NCBI GenBank assembly: GCA_003241785.1
Contig: QFPW01000006.1
Coordinates: 124,001 to 188,000, forward strand
DNA length: 64,000 nt
Source: Rhodovulum sulfidophilum
GTDB lineage: Bacteria; Pseudomonadota; Alphaproteobacteria; Rhodobacterales; Rhodobacteraceae
Direction of reading: 5' to 3'
The position numbers and the translations under genes were made by a program. The notes under the pieces were generated by a model that was not told the DNA's origin, made no database searches, and worked only from the letters and a program-made list of their open reading frames with translations. Shown here piece after piece: positions 8,304 through 16,914 of this stretch (position 1 is its first letter; each line of letters starts with the position of its first letter).

Positions 8304-9356
8304 ATGGCGCTTCGCGACATCGTGGACGTCCAGATCACCCGACAGACGGCCAGCATCACGCGGCAGGGTTTCGGGACGCTGGCCTTCGTCTACGAGAAGA
8401 ACACCGTGCCTTCCGCCCGCGTGCTGTCCTTCGGGAGCGCCGACGAGGTGGCCGACAGCAACGACCTGACCGAGACCGCCAAGGCCGCGCTCGCCGCGGC
8501 GTTCACCGGCGACATGAACCCCAGCCGGGTGAAGGCGATCTACAAGCTCTCCGGTCAGCCCGACGCGGACGACGACGAGAGCTATTCGGACGCGCTCTCG
8601 GCCGCCCAGGCGGTGGACGAGGACTGGTATTGCGTCGCGATCGAGAGCCGGGTCGACACCGACATCCTCGGCGTCGCGGCCTGGGTCGAGAGCCGCTACA
8701 AGATCTTCATCGCGGCCACGAACGACCCGAACATCCTGAACCCGACGAACGCGACCGACGCCGCCTCGGTGCTGCTGGCGGGCTCCTACTCGCGGACCGC
8801 CATGATCTACTCGGCGACCGCCGTGGGACAGTGGCCGGATGTGGCCTGGGCGGGCTCCATGCTCCCGAACGACCCGGGCTCGGTCACCTGGGCCTTCAAG
8901 CGCGTGCGCGGCGTCACCGGGCAGGTCTTCACGGCCTCCCAGATCACCGCGCTCGAGGCGAAGCGCGTCTCGCGCGTGGAGATCATCCAGGGCCTCGCGA
9001 GTTCGGTCGGCGGCTACACCTCGGAGCAGGGCGCCTTCATCGACATCATCCGCGGCCTCGACTGGCTCCGGCAGACCATGGCCGAGGACATCTTCATCCT
9101 GCTCGCGAACACGCCGAAGGTCCCCTACACGAACCAGGGCGTCGCGCAGGTCGAAACCGTGATCCGTGCCAGGCTCCAGGTCGCGATCAACCGGAACGTC
9201 CTCGTCGATGACGAGAACCTCTCGATCAGCACGCCGGACGTCGCGGACACCGATCCGAACGACCGCGCCAACCGCGTCCTGCGGGACGTCTCCTTCACCG
9301 CTCGTCTCGCCGGCGCCGTGCACCGCGTGATGGTACGCGGTACCGTTTCCGTCTGA
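8304..9356 (+). CDS. DUF3383-type tail sheath protein
   Basis: This protein has 350 residues; ATG 8304 follows AGGAG. The beginning (ALRDIVDVQITRQTASITRQ) and the whole length match DUF3383 sheath-like proteins that form the outer contractile tube. A conserved C-terminal region with NRNVLVDDENL and R-D-V-S-F-T-A-R-L-A-G-A-V-H is visible. It is directly followed by the tube gene, the usual sheath-tube order. This makes the phage a contractile-tailed one. Confidence 0.88.
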   Translation: MALRDIVDVQITRQTASITRQGFGTLAFVYEKNTVPSARVLSFGSADEVADSNDLTETAKAALAAAFTGDMNPSRVKAIYKLSGQPDADDDESYSDALSAAQAVDEDWYCVAIESRVDTDILGVAAWVESRYKIFIAATNDPNILNPTNATDAASVLLAGSYSRTAMIYSATAVGQWPDVAWAGSMLPNDPGSVTWAFKRVRGVTGQVFTASQITALEAKRVSRVEIIQGLASSVGGYTSEQGAFIDIIRGLDWLRQTMAEDIFILLANTPKVPYTNQGVAQVETVIRARLQVAINRNVLVDDENLSISTPDVADTDPNDRANRVLRDVSFTARLAGAVHRVMVRGTVSV

Positions 9357-9367
9357 GGAGACCCGAC

Positions 9368-9814
9368 ATGACCGCTCGCCCCTCCTTCGCCACCTACGAT
9401 CCGGCCGAGGTCTACATCACCTTCGGCGGCCAGCCGATCACCGGCTACGCCGACGGCACCTTCGTCGAGATCGAATTCGACGAGCAGCAGTGGAACAAGG
9501 TCACCGGCGCCGACGGCCACACCTCCCGCGCCAAGACCAACAACTATGCCGGGACGATCACGATCACCTTGCTCGCGACCTCGGCCGGCAACGACATCCT
9601 GAACTCGTTCTGGCAGGCGGATCGCCGGAACAACGCGGGCGTCGTGCCGATCTCGGTTCTCGACAAGCTCGGCAACACGAAATGGGCCGCCGCCTATGCC
9701 TGGATCCGGCAGATGCCGACCCAGGGCTACTCGAAGGAGACCGAGACCCGCGAATGGGTCATCGACTGCGCCGAGCTGCTCGGCAGCGCCGGCGGCAACC
9801 AGATCGCCAGCTAA
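9368..9814 (+). CDS. DUF3277-type tail tube protein
   Basis: This protein has 148 residues; ATG follows GAGGAG. The sequence is beta-rich with the tube-family pattern Y-D-P-A-E-V, G-Y-A-D-G-T-F-V-E-I-E, D-G-H-T-S-R and a W-V-I-D-C-A-E-L-L end. DUF3277 proteins form the inner tail tube through which DNA passes. Located just after the sheath gene, 11 bases away. Confidence 0.85.
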   Translation: MTARPSFATYDPAEVYITFGGQPITGYADGTFVEIEFDEQQWNKVTGADGHTSRAKTNNYAGTITITLLATSAGNDILNSFWQADRRNNAGVVPISVLDKLGNTKWAAAYAWIRQMPTQGYSKETETREWVIDCAELLGSAGGNQIAS

Positions 9815-9846
9815 GGCGCCGCCGCGCCGCCACCAAGGGACCAGCT

Positions 9847-10314
9847 ATGATCAAGACCGAGACCGCCACCATCGGCGGCCGCGAATGGCAGGTGACGACC
9901 TTCACCGGCCTGAAATCCATCCGGGTGTTCCATGCCGTCATGGCCGCCGTGGGGACGCCCCTCGCGGAGCTCCTGAATTCCCTCGCCAAGGCCAAGGCCG
10001 CTCGCAAGAGCTTCGCGGACTCGGACCTCGACCTCTCCAAGGTCGTCGGGATGATCCTCGACGCGAACCGGCAGCCGGCGGATATCGAGCGGCTGCTGTT
10101 CACCGTCCTCCAGAATACCGTGGTCGATCGGAAGGCCATGAGCGCCACGGTATTCGACGAGGTCTTCTCGGGATCCGAAATCGTCCACCTCTACGCGGTC
10201 GTGAAGTTCGTGCTGGAGGCGAACTACGGCGATTTTTTCGTCATGGCGGCGAGCTTTATGTCCGAACGCGCGCCCCAAAATCCCGAGGCAGAGCCCGAAG
10301 CCCCGGCCGCCTGA
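9847..10314 (+). CDS. Tail assembly chaperone, short form (G-like)
   Basis: This protein has 155 residues, starting ATG 9847. It lies between tube and tape measure, the position of the lambda G-type chaperone, and has a soluble helical sequence with a disordered Pro/Ala/Glu end. Near its end a slippery heptamer (T TTT TTC, 10233-10239) would let ribosomes move to the -1 frame, which is open to 10487. Confidence 0.75.
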   Translation: MIKTETATIGGREWQVTTFTGLKSIRVFHAVMAAVGTPLAELLNSLAKAKAARKSFADSDLDLSKVVGMILDANRQPADIERLLFTVLQNTVVDRKAMSATVFDEVFSGSEIVHLYAVVKFVLEANYGDFFVMAASFMSERAPQNPEAEPEAPAA

Positions 10315-10487
10315 GCGAGATCCTCACCGAGGAACTGCCGGTCTGGAGGCTCGTGCTGAAGCGGCTCGCCACCCGCGAGGAGGTCGAGCGTTCCTGGACC
10401 TTCTTCGACATCATGAAGGCGAATGCGCTCCTCGACTACACCGAGGATCTCGAGGCGCTCGCGGCTGAGAAGGGGGACAAGCCTTGA
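9847..10487 (+). CDS. Tail assembly chaperone, -1 frameshifted long form (G-T-like)
   Basis: The -1 frame continues from the slippery site to a stop at 10487, adding about 83 residues including a plausible helical domain (EILTEELPVWRLVLKRLA... to AAEKGDKP). This piece has no ribosome site or good start of its own and overlaps the tape-measure start by 4 bases. Most tailed phages make such a G/G-T pair by frameshift, the long form loading onto the tape measure. The exact shift position is inferred. Confidence 0.65.
10233..10239 (+). promoter_or_regulatory. Probable -1 ribosomal slippery heptamer
   Basis: The heptamer T TTT TTC is in the correct phase: zero-frame codons are GAT TTT TTC GTC, and after slipping one base back both tRNAs can re-pair. 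It is the only good X-XXY-YYZ site I find in the last 100 bases of the chaperone gene. Confidence 0.6.
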
Positions 10488-12583
10488 TCCTGCGCGAGCT
10501 CCTCACCTACCTCGGCTTCACCGCCGACATGAAGGAGGCCGACGCCTACGAGAAGCGGATCGAGAGGATCCGCGAGAGCGCCGAGAAGATGGTCGCCACC
10601 GGCGCCGCGATCTCAGCGCCGGTCATCCTTGCCGTGAACCGTATCCTCGGCGTAGCCGGGGAGTTCGAGGCGACCATCAATCGGGTTCAAGCGGCGGGGC
10701 AGTTTACCGCGGATCAGATGGCCGCCCTCACCGACAAGGTGATGGAGCTCGGCGCGGCCTCGGTTTTCTCCAACACCGACGTCGCGGCGTCCTTTGAGGA
10801 CCTGGCCAAGGCCGGCGTTTCCTTCGAGGATCTGGTGGGCGGTCTCGGGGAGGGGGTTCTGAACCTCGCGGCCGCCCTCAATGCTCCGATGGACGGCTCG
10901 GGCGTTCTGCTCAACGACGTCATGAAGCTGTTCGACATCACCGCCGACAAGGCCGGCGAAGTCGCGGACAAGCTGGTCGGCGTGGCGAACGCCTCGAAGT
11001 TGGACTTCGGTGGCCTGAAGGACGCCTACGCCATGGCGGGCAGCGCGGCGCATGGGTACGGCGTCTCCCTCGATGATCTCAATGCCGCGCTGGTTGCCAC
11101 CGCGAATGGGTTCTCTGGCGGCTCGGATCAAGGCACGAGCTTCAAGACATTCGTCGGGCGCCTCGTGCCGTCGACCAAGAACGCGGCGGCGGCGATGGAG
11201 CAGTACGGCCTCAAGTTCACCGACGCCAACGGCCGGATGAAGTCGATGGCCGAGGTCGCGCAGATCCTGCGGGACAAGATCGGTGGACTGTCGGACGAGC
11301 AGAGAATCCTGTTCGGTAACGCGGTCTTCGGTGAAGACGCGATCCGCATGATGAACGCCATGATTAACAGCGGCGCGGAGGGGGTGAACGCGGCGTCCGA
11401 AGCCATCCGCGCGCAGGGCGACGCGGTGGCCGGCGCTGAGGTGAAGACGAAGGGCTACCTCGGCGCCATGGAGGCGCTCGGCGGCGCGATCGAGAACCTT
11501 CAGATCAAGATCGCTGAGTCCGGCCTCCTCGAATGGGCCACGCAAGGCGCCCAGGCATTGACCGGAATCGTCGAATGGCTCGCCAAGCTCGACCCGAAGC
11601 TGCTCCGGTTCGGCACGGCGGCTTCGCTGGCCGCCGCCGGCTTCGGGGTTCTGATCACCACCCTCGGCGCCCTGATCCTGCTCGCCGGCGTCGTGTCATG
11701 GCCGCTCCTGCTGATCGCCGGCGCCATCGCGCTCGTCGTGGGCGGGATCGCGGCGTTCTGGCCCGAGGTCCAGAAGCTCTGGACCGCGGTCGGAGCCGGC
11801 GACTGGGACGTCGTCTTCGAGATGTGGCACCAGGCCTGGCGCAACATGCTCGACTGGATCAAGACGGCGTTCACCGAACTCGTCACCTGGCTGGGAAGCT
11901 GCCTCGAGTGGCTGCTCCCGTCGGACATCTACGCGCCGATCAAGAGCGGCTTCCTGGCGGTGATCGACGCGCTGAAGTCCGCGTGGACGGCCTTCGTGAA
12001 CTTCCTTCCCGAGGGGGTGCGAAAGGTCGGCCGAGGCATCAGGAGTTTCCTGTTCGGCCCTGCCGACGAACCCGCGCCCGGCGCGCCGGCGAACACGAAT
12101 GCGCCGCCCACTGAGGCGCCGGCCGGCGCCAATCTCCCCGGCTATGCCTCGGGCACGCGCAGCGCCCGGCGCGGGCTCGCCCTGGTTGGCGAGGAGGGCG
12201 CCGAGATCGTCGACTTCGGCGGCGGCGAGCGGGTGATCCCGGCGCGCCAGACCTACGATATCCTCGCCGCCCGCGCCGCGGCGATCCGCGCGCCGCTCCT
12301 GGCAGGGCTGGGGGCGATGGCGGGGGCCGCAACGGCGGCGCAGGCGGCCCCGGCGCTGAACATGCCTGTCTCGGTGCTCTCCGCGCCAGCTTCTCGCCCC
12401 GCGGTGCAGATCGGCAGCCTCAGCGCGCCGACGACGGTGAATGTCGAGCGCGGCGCGATCCCGGACGGCATTTCCGAAGAGCGGGTGGCGGAGCTGATCG
12501 GGGAACGGGCCCGGGCCGAGGCGGAACGGACGCTCGAGCGCGTCATCCTCTCGGCGTCCCGGCACTTCACGGATCAGGAATAG
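10484..12583 (+). CDS. Phage tail tape measure protein
   Basis: This protein has 699 residues; TTG start at 10484 overlaps the chaperone stop. Residues ~50-330 match the TIGR01760 tape-measure core, with FEATINRVQAAG, a SVFSNTDVAASFEDLAKAG segment and a SDQGTSFKTFVGRLVPSTKNAA segment. Two or three hydrophobic helices follow at about 370-425. The rest is Ala/Pro-rich, with a short conserved Gly-rich stretch (YASGTRSARRGLALVGEEGAEIV) common at tape-measure ends. Its short length predicts a short tail. Confidence 0.88.
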   Translation: MILRELLTYLGFTADMKEADAYEKRIERIRESAEKMVATGAAISAPVILAVNRILGVAGEFEATINRVQAAGQFTADQMAALTDKVMELGAASVFSNTDVAASFEDLAKAGVSFEDLVGGLGEGVLNLAAALNAPMDGSGVLLNDVMKLFDITADKAGEVADKLVGVANASKLDFGGLKDAYAMAGSAAHGYGVSLDDLNAALVATANGFSGGSDQGTSFKTFVGRLVPSTKNAAAAMEQYGLKFTDANGRMKSMAEVAQILRDKIGGLSDEQRILFGNAVFGEDAIRMMNAMINSGAEGVNAASEAIRAQGDAVAGAEVKTKGYLGAMEALGGAIENLQIKIAESGLLEWATQGAQALTGIVEWLAKLDPKLLRFGTAASLAAAGFGVLITTLGALILLAGVVSWPLLLIAGAIALVVGGIAAFWPEVQKLWTAVGAGDWDVVFEMWHQAWRNMLDWIKTAFTELVTWLGSCLEWLLPSDIYAPIKSGFLAVIDALKSAWTAFVNFLPEGVRKVGRGIRSFLFGPADEPAPGAPANTNAPPTEAPAGANLPGYASGTRSARRGLALVGEEGAEIVDFGGGERVIPARQTYDILAARAAAIRAPLLAGLGAMAGAATAAQAAPALNMPVSVLSAPASRPAVQIGSLSAPTTVNVERGAIPDGISEERVAELIGERARAEAERTLERVILSASRHFTDQE

Positions 12584-12587
12584 CTGA

Positions 12588-13238
12588 ATGTCCCTCGTCC
12601 AGCTGATGTTCCAGACCGCGACGTCCACGGCGTTGTCGGGGCTCGGCCGCCGCACCCAGATCGGCTGGGCCGCGGTCGACGTCGCGATCTCGACCGAGCA
12701 CACCCGCGAGGCCGAGGCGACCCAGCACCCGGTGGAATATGGGGTCATGATCAGCGACCACATCGTGCGGCGCCCGGCGCGGCTCGAGATCTCGGGATTC
12801 GTCACCGACACGCCGCTCTTCGCCGCGGGCTTCTCGCTCGGCACCGCCCGATCGTCGGCCACGTTCCACCTCCTGAACAGCATGCTGGACGCCCGGGCAC
12901 CGATCTATGTGCTGACGCCGCGCCGCCTCTATCCCTCGATGGTGATCGAGCGAGTCCGCGTGCCGGAGGGGCGGGAAGGGGCGCTTCGCTTCGAATGCTC
13001 GATGAAGGAGATCACGCAGGTCTTTTCGCAGAGCATCGCGCTGCCGCCGACCGCCGAGGTCTCGCAAGGGTCCACGGCGGCCTCAGCCGGCACGGGCGGG
13101 GGCACCGGCAGGCTGGTCGAGGGGAACGTCGCGGACCCGACCCACGCGGCCGGGACTGGCGGAAACCGCGCGTCCGCGCCCGAGGCGCCGGCGCGGACGC
13201 AGGGCTGGCTGGCGAAGCTCGCCGGGATCGGGGCCTGA
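12588..13238 (+). CDS. Baseplate protein with Dit-like N-terminal domain
   Basis: This protein has 216 residues; ATG 12588 lies five bases after the tape-measure stop. Residues ~20-145 show the pattern of Dit-like phage tail proteins (V-E-Y-G-V-M-I-S-D-H-I-V-R-R-P, then S-M-V-I-E-R-V). The C-terminal ~55 residues are a Gly/Ala/Thr linker. Position after the tape measure agrees with a tail-tip/baseplate adaptor. Confidence 0.72.
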   Translation: MSLVQLMFQTATSTALSGLGRRTQIGWAAVDVAISTEHTREAEATQHPVEYGVMISDHIVRRPARLEISGFVTDTPLFAAGFSLGTARSSATFHLLNSMLDARAPIYVLTPRRLYPSMVIERVRVPEGREGALRFECSMKEITQVFSQSIALPPTAEVSQGSTAASAGTGGGTGRLVEGNVADPTHAAGTGGNRASAPEAPARTQGWLAKLAGIGA

Positions 13239-13241
13239 AAG

Positions 13242-13538
13242 ATGGTGGTCCTGCCCTGGCTGGCTCTCCGGGACTTCACCTCGGAGCTTTCGCTGAACCG
13301 GATCGTCTACGTCATCCGGTTTCGCCACAACCACCTGAACGACCGCTTCTCGCTCGACTTCTTCTCGGGGCAGACCCCGATCATCCTCGGGGTGGCGGTG
13401 GTGAAGGGCGTGGATCTGCTCGCGCACATGCCGGACCAGTTCCACCCCGGCGGGCACATGTTCGTGGATGGCATGGACCCGACCTACGAGAACCTCGTCT
13501 CCGGCGCCAGCCTGGTGGTCTTCGATGCTGCTCTATGA
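13242..13538 (+). CDS. Baseplate plug-like protein
   Basis: This protein has 98 residues, beta-rich, with the pattern YVIRFRHN-HLNDR-SLDFFSG... and G-V-A-V-V-K-G-V-D-L-L. Proteins of this length between Dit-like and hub genes are known as baseplate plugs (DUF6983, e.g. in the simple myovirus Pam3). The next start (13525) is inside this gene. Confidence 0.65.
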   Translation: MVVLPWLALRDFTSELSLNRIVYVIRFRHNHLNDRFSLDFFSGQTPIILGVAVVKGVDLLAHMPDQFHPGGHMFVDGMDPTYENLVSGASLVVFDAAL

Positions 13539-14436
13539 CCGGGTCGTGCAGGTCGCGGTCGGCGAGGCCGGCGCGACTGGTACCGCCGTCTCCGGCCTGC
13601 GCTGCGGCTTCCAGGTCAAGAAGACCGAGGACAGCAAGGAGAACGAGGTCCGCCTGACCGTCTACAACGCCTCGGACACGACCCGGGCGGCGCTGGAGCG
13701 GGTGGCGAACCGGGTCACGATCTCGGCGGGCTACGCCGCGTCGGGGCCGCAGCTGCTCGCCGTGGGCGACATCCTCTCCGGGGTGACCGATTTCGGGATG
13801 CCGGATCTGGTGACCAGCGTCGAGGCGGCGGACGCCGGCACCGCGCTCCGCACCGCGCGCGCCTCCGTCAGCTATCGCGCAGGCACGCCGGCGCGGAAGA
13901 TGGTCGATGATCTCGTCGCCCGCCTCGAGGTCGACCGGCCCGAATATCAGATCGACCTCGAGGGCTCCTTCACCTCGGGCTGGGCCTTCGCCGGCAAGGT
14001 GCGCGACGGGCTCGACCAGCTCGCGGCCCGCTTCGGCTTCTCCTGGTCGATCCAGAACAATGCGCTGCAGATCACCAAGGCGCGGGAGCCGTCGCCGCGG
14101 CAGGCGGTCTTCCTCTCGGCCGACACCGGCATGATCGGCGTCCCGTCGCTCCTCGACGACGTCCGGACGTCCGACGAGCAGTCGGCGGACGCGAAGAAGG
14201 CGGGCAAAGCGCCGAAGAACGAGACCGCGCTGCAGGAGCGTCTCCGGCTCAGGAGAATGGAGAAGCCCGGCCTAAGGGTGCGCTCGCTCCTCAATCCCGC
14301 GCTGGTCCCGGGCGACCCGGTCCTGATCCGCTCGCTCTACCGGGGCGACAAGGCCTGCCGGATCCTGAACGTCGTGCATCGCGGCGATACCCACTCGCAG
14401 GAGTGGTACTCGGAAATCGAGTGCGTGGAGTATTGA
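13525..14436 (+). CDS. Baseplate hub protein (gp27 / gpD-like)
   Basis: This protein has 303 residues; I chose the ATG at 13525, overlapping the plug gene by 14 bases. The sequence has the hub-family layout: beta-rich first half, a WAFAGKVRDGLDQLAARFGFSWSIQNNALQITK segment in the middle and a conserved LNPALVPGDPVLIRSL end. Hubs hold the spike at the centre of the baseplate; the following spike gene supports this. Confidence 0.75.
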   Translation: MLLYDRVVQVAVGEAGATGTAVSGLRCGFQVKKTEDSKENEVRLTVYNASDTTRAALERVANRVTISAGYAASGPQLLAVGDILSGVTDFGMPDLVTSVEAADAGTALRTARASVSYRAGTPARKMVDDLVARLEVDRPEYQIDLEGSFTSGWAFAGKVRDGLDQLAARFGFSWSIQNNALQITKAREPSPRQAVFLSADTGMIGVPSLLDDVRTSDEQSADAKKAGKAPKNETALQERLRLRRMEKPGLRVRSLLNPALVPGDPVLIRSLYRGDKACRILNVVHRGDTHSQEWYSEIECVEY

Positions 14437-14440
14437 GCCG

Positions 14441-15130
14441 ATGGATCTCGCCGCGCTCCTCGAGCAGAGCTACCGGAACCAGCAGCGCGGCGTCCATACC
14501 GCGCTCCCCGGCGTGATCCGCGCCTACGACGCCGCGCAGCAGCGCGCCAGCGTGCAGCCCGCGCTCTCGCGAAACCTGTCCACCGGGGCCGTCGAGGCGC
14601 TCCCGGTGCTCGAGGACGTCCCGGTGATCTGGCCGCGCTCCGGCGGGGCCCACATGACCTTCCCGGTGAAGGAGGGCGACGGCTGCCTTCTGATCTTCAC
14701 CGAGCGCAGCCTCGACGAATGGAAGGCGCGGGGCGGCGCGGGCGAGGCTCCGCTCGATCCCAGGCAGCACGCGCTTTCCGACGCCGTGGCGCTCATGGGC
14801 TTCGTGCACTTCGGCGGCGGCGGCGGGCCGGGCGACGCGATCGAGATCCACCTCGGCTCCTGCACGATCACCATCGGCGAGGGCTCGGTCACGGTCGATG
14901 CGCCGAGCGTCACGGTCAACGCGAACTCGGTCGAGGTGAATGCGCCGGAGAGCCAGTTCAACGGCAACGTGGCGATCAGCGGCAATCTCGGGGTGGTCGG
15001 CGACATGAACTCGCGGGGTCCGCTGAACATCACCGGTCCGAGCGTCTCGCACAACGGCAAGAATATCGGCGCGAACCACACGCACAGCGGCGTCCAGACC
15101 GGCGGCGGGAGCACGGGAGCCCCGAATTGA
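14441..15130 (+). CDS. Gp138-family membrane-piercing spike
   Basis: This protein has 229 residues. Residues ~20-130 are an OB-fold like that of phage P2/gp138 spikes (G-V-I-R-A-Y-D-A...-R-A-S-V-Q-P; G-D-G-C-L-L-I-F). Residues ~140-205 are a run of short Val/Thr/Asn repeats predicted to form a triple beta-helix. The tip has N-H-T-H-S-G (H-x-H), which in this family binds an iron ion. It acts at the tip of the tail to pierce the outer membrane. The next gene starts at its stop (TTG 15127). Confidence 0.85.
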   Translation: MDLAALLEQSYRNQQRGVHTALPGVIRAYDAAQQRASVQPALSRNLSTGAVEALPVLEDVPVIWPRSGGAHMTFPVKEGDGCLLIFTERSLDEWKARGGAGEAPLDPRQHALSDAVALMGFVHFGGGGGPGDAIEIHLGSCTITIGEGSVTVDAPSVTVNANSVEVNAPESQFNGNVAISGNLGVVGDMNSRGPLNITGPSVSHNGKNIGANHTHSGVQTGGGSTGAPN

Positions 15131-15489
15131 GAGACCTCCTGCTCAACGCGGACCATGACCTCGAGATCAAGGCCGGAGACCTCGGGATCGCCTCGGAAGA
15201 CCGCCAGCAGGTCGCGCAGCACATCAAGCAGCGCCTGCTCGCGATCCAGGGTGAGTGGTTCCTCGACCTGTCGGTCGGCCTGCCCTGGTTCAACACGATC
15301 CTCGGAAAGCATCGCTCGCTCGACATCGTCGAGGCGCTGCTCCGGTCGCAGATCGAGGGCACGCCGCGCGTGGCGCAGCTGACGGCCTTCTCCCTCGAGA
15401 TCGATGAGAACCGGGAGCGGACCGCCCGGGTCGCCTTCGCCGTGTCGCTCACCGGGGGCGGCGTCATCAACTCGGAGTTCGAGCTATGA
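15127..15489 (+). CDS. gp25-like (GPW) baseplate wedge protein
   Basis: This protein has 120 residues. The TTG start at 15127 overlaps the spike stop. It matches GPW/gp25: D-L-G-I-A-S-E-D, Q-H-I-K-Q-R-L-L-A-I-Q-G-E-W-F-L-D and G-L-P-W segments. gp25 joins sheath and baseplate. Normally the J gene follows at once; here three other genes come between. Confidence 0.85.
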   Translation: MRDLLLNADHDLEIKAGDLGIASEDRQQVAQHIKQRLLAIQGEWFLDLSVGLPWFNTILGKHRSLDIVEALLRSQIEGTPRVAQLTAFSLEIDENRERTARVAFAVSLTGGGVINSEFEL

Positions 15490-16910
15490 GGCCCATCCCG
15501 CACGACATCGTGGTCATCGAGCTCGGCCTCGAGGAAGATCGGACATTCCCCGAGGAGGAGCCGAGCGACTACGACCTCGCGGCGCGACCGAGCGCGATCG
15601 TCTTCCGGGGCATGATCGCCGACCTGGTCTACCAGCGGGTCGCCACGATGCGCGAATTGGCGGCCGAGGCGGGGCATCTCGCCCTCGACGGCACGACCGC
15701 GCTGCTTTTCCAGAGACACGCCGAGGACCTCACGCCAGGCGTTTTCCTGCTGACCGGCGGCATCGCCTCTCCCCGATCGTCTCGCGTTCTGAGCGCGGGC
15801 CCGGGGGATTTTCATCTGCCCGGCGGCGCGGCCGAGTTCCGTTCCGCCTGGGCGGTGTCGGCGGGGCCGGGCGCGTTCCTCGCGCAGGGATGGGGCGCTA
15901 GCTTCCGCAGTTCGAACGAGTTCAACGCCGGCGTCTTCGACGTGGTCGGCCGTCCCGCTGGCTTGGCAGTCAGCCGCGGCCTGATCGGGGGCGCCGGCGA
16001 CCTCACTCTCTCGGGCGCCTCCGCCGGCCTGCCGATCGAGAAGTCCGAGCCCTTTTCCACGGGGGTCTGGGCCCTTGCCGGTACCAGCGCCGCGCTCAGC
16101 GTCGACCGCGGTCTCGATGCCCAGCCGGGGGCGATCCAACTGATGGGGGGAGAAGTGACGTTCGAACTCGATCGGCCGACCAGTGACCCGAACCGCATCG
16201 TCTGGAACAGCACGAGCAGGCTCGGCGAGGTCGAGCTCATCACCGCTGAGCCCGCCGCCTTGGCGTATTCCCCGGAGCTCCAGGCCCTCGTCCTCCGGAC
16301 CAATGCCGGGGGCGCGACCTCGCGCGCCTACTTCCGCTGGAAGGGCAAGCATCGCGATGGCACCTATCGCTACCTGACCGCGCTGCTCGGGACCCAGCCC
16401 TCGAGCGCGACCCGGCGGGGCCCGCTCCCGTTCGTCCGGGCAAGCTTCGGCGAGACCGACAAGCTGCTGAAGAACGGCTACCTGACCGGACCGATGATCG
16501 TGTCGGGGGCGACCGACCGCTTCAACCTCGAGAAGGCAGTCGCCGGCGCCGAGACCCACATCATCGCGGAAAACGCGAACCGGACCGGCATCCCGCCGTG
16601 GGGCGCCTGGCGCTGGATGGAGATCCGCGTGATCGGGTCGACGATCGCTCACCGGACCTACGCGGCCGGGGTCGACGAGGCGGACCGGCCGGCGTGGCAG
16701 GAGGTCACGGACGCCACCTATCCGCAGGGCGCGGACCATGGCCTCGGCTACCAGCAGGGGTCGTCCGGCAACTACCTCGCCGTCGCCGAGATGGAGTTCA
16801 TCCCGACCGACGACGTCATGACAAACGAGCTGGCCAACAACAAGGCGATGTGGAGCGGCTCGCCCCCAGTTTCGAATACGATCCTTAATAACAGAGCAGT
16901 CTGGAGCTGA
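15486..16910 (+). CDS. Phage tail-associated protein with tandem ~21-residue repeats
   Basis: This protein has 474 residues; the start overlaps the gp25 stop. Residues ~80-230 hold about seven degenerate repeats of 20-22 residues with the theme PG-x-F-x-L-x-G-x2-A-x3-S-R-x-L-x-A-x, probably beta strands. Similar repeat stretches occur in structural proteins of Rhodobacterales phages. Residues ~230-474 are globular (W-K-G-K-H-R-D-G-T-Y-R-Y, a W-G-A-W-R-W-M-E motif) and unfamiliar. Inserted between two baseplate genes, so a tail appendage or receptor-binding role is likely, but not shown. Confidence 0.7.
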   Translation: MRPIPHDIVVIELGLEEDRTFPEEEPSDYDLAARPSAIVFRGMIADLVYQRVATMRELAAEAGHLALDGTTALLFQRHAEDLTPGVFLLTGGIASPRSSRVLSAGPGDFHLPGGAAEFRSAWAVSAGPGAFLAQGWGASFRSSNEFNAGVFDVVGRPAGLAVSRGLIGGAGDLTLSGASAGLPIEKSEPFSTGVWALAGTSAALSVDRGLDAQPGAIQLMGGEVTFELDRPTSDPNRIVWNSTSRLGEVELITAEPAALAYSPELQALVLRTNAGGATSRAYFRWKGKHRDGTYRYLTALLGTQPSSATRRGPLPFVRASFGETDKLLKNGYLTGPMIVSGATDRFNLEKAVAGAETHIIAENANRTGIPPWGAWRWMEIRVIGSTIAHRTYAAGVDEADRPAWQEVTDATYPQGADHGLGYQQGSSGNYLAVAEMEFIPTDDVMTNELANNKAMWSGSPPVSNTILNNRAVWS

Positions 16911-16914
16911 CGCA

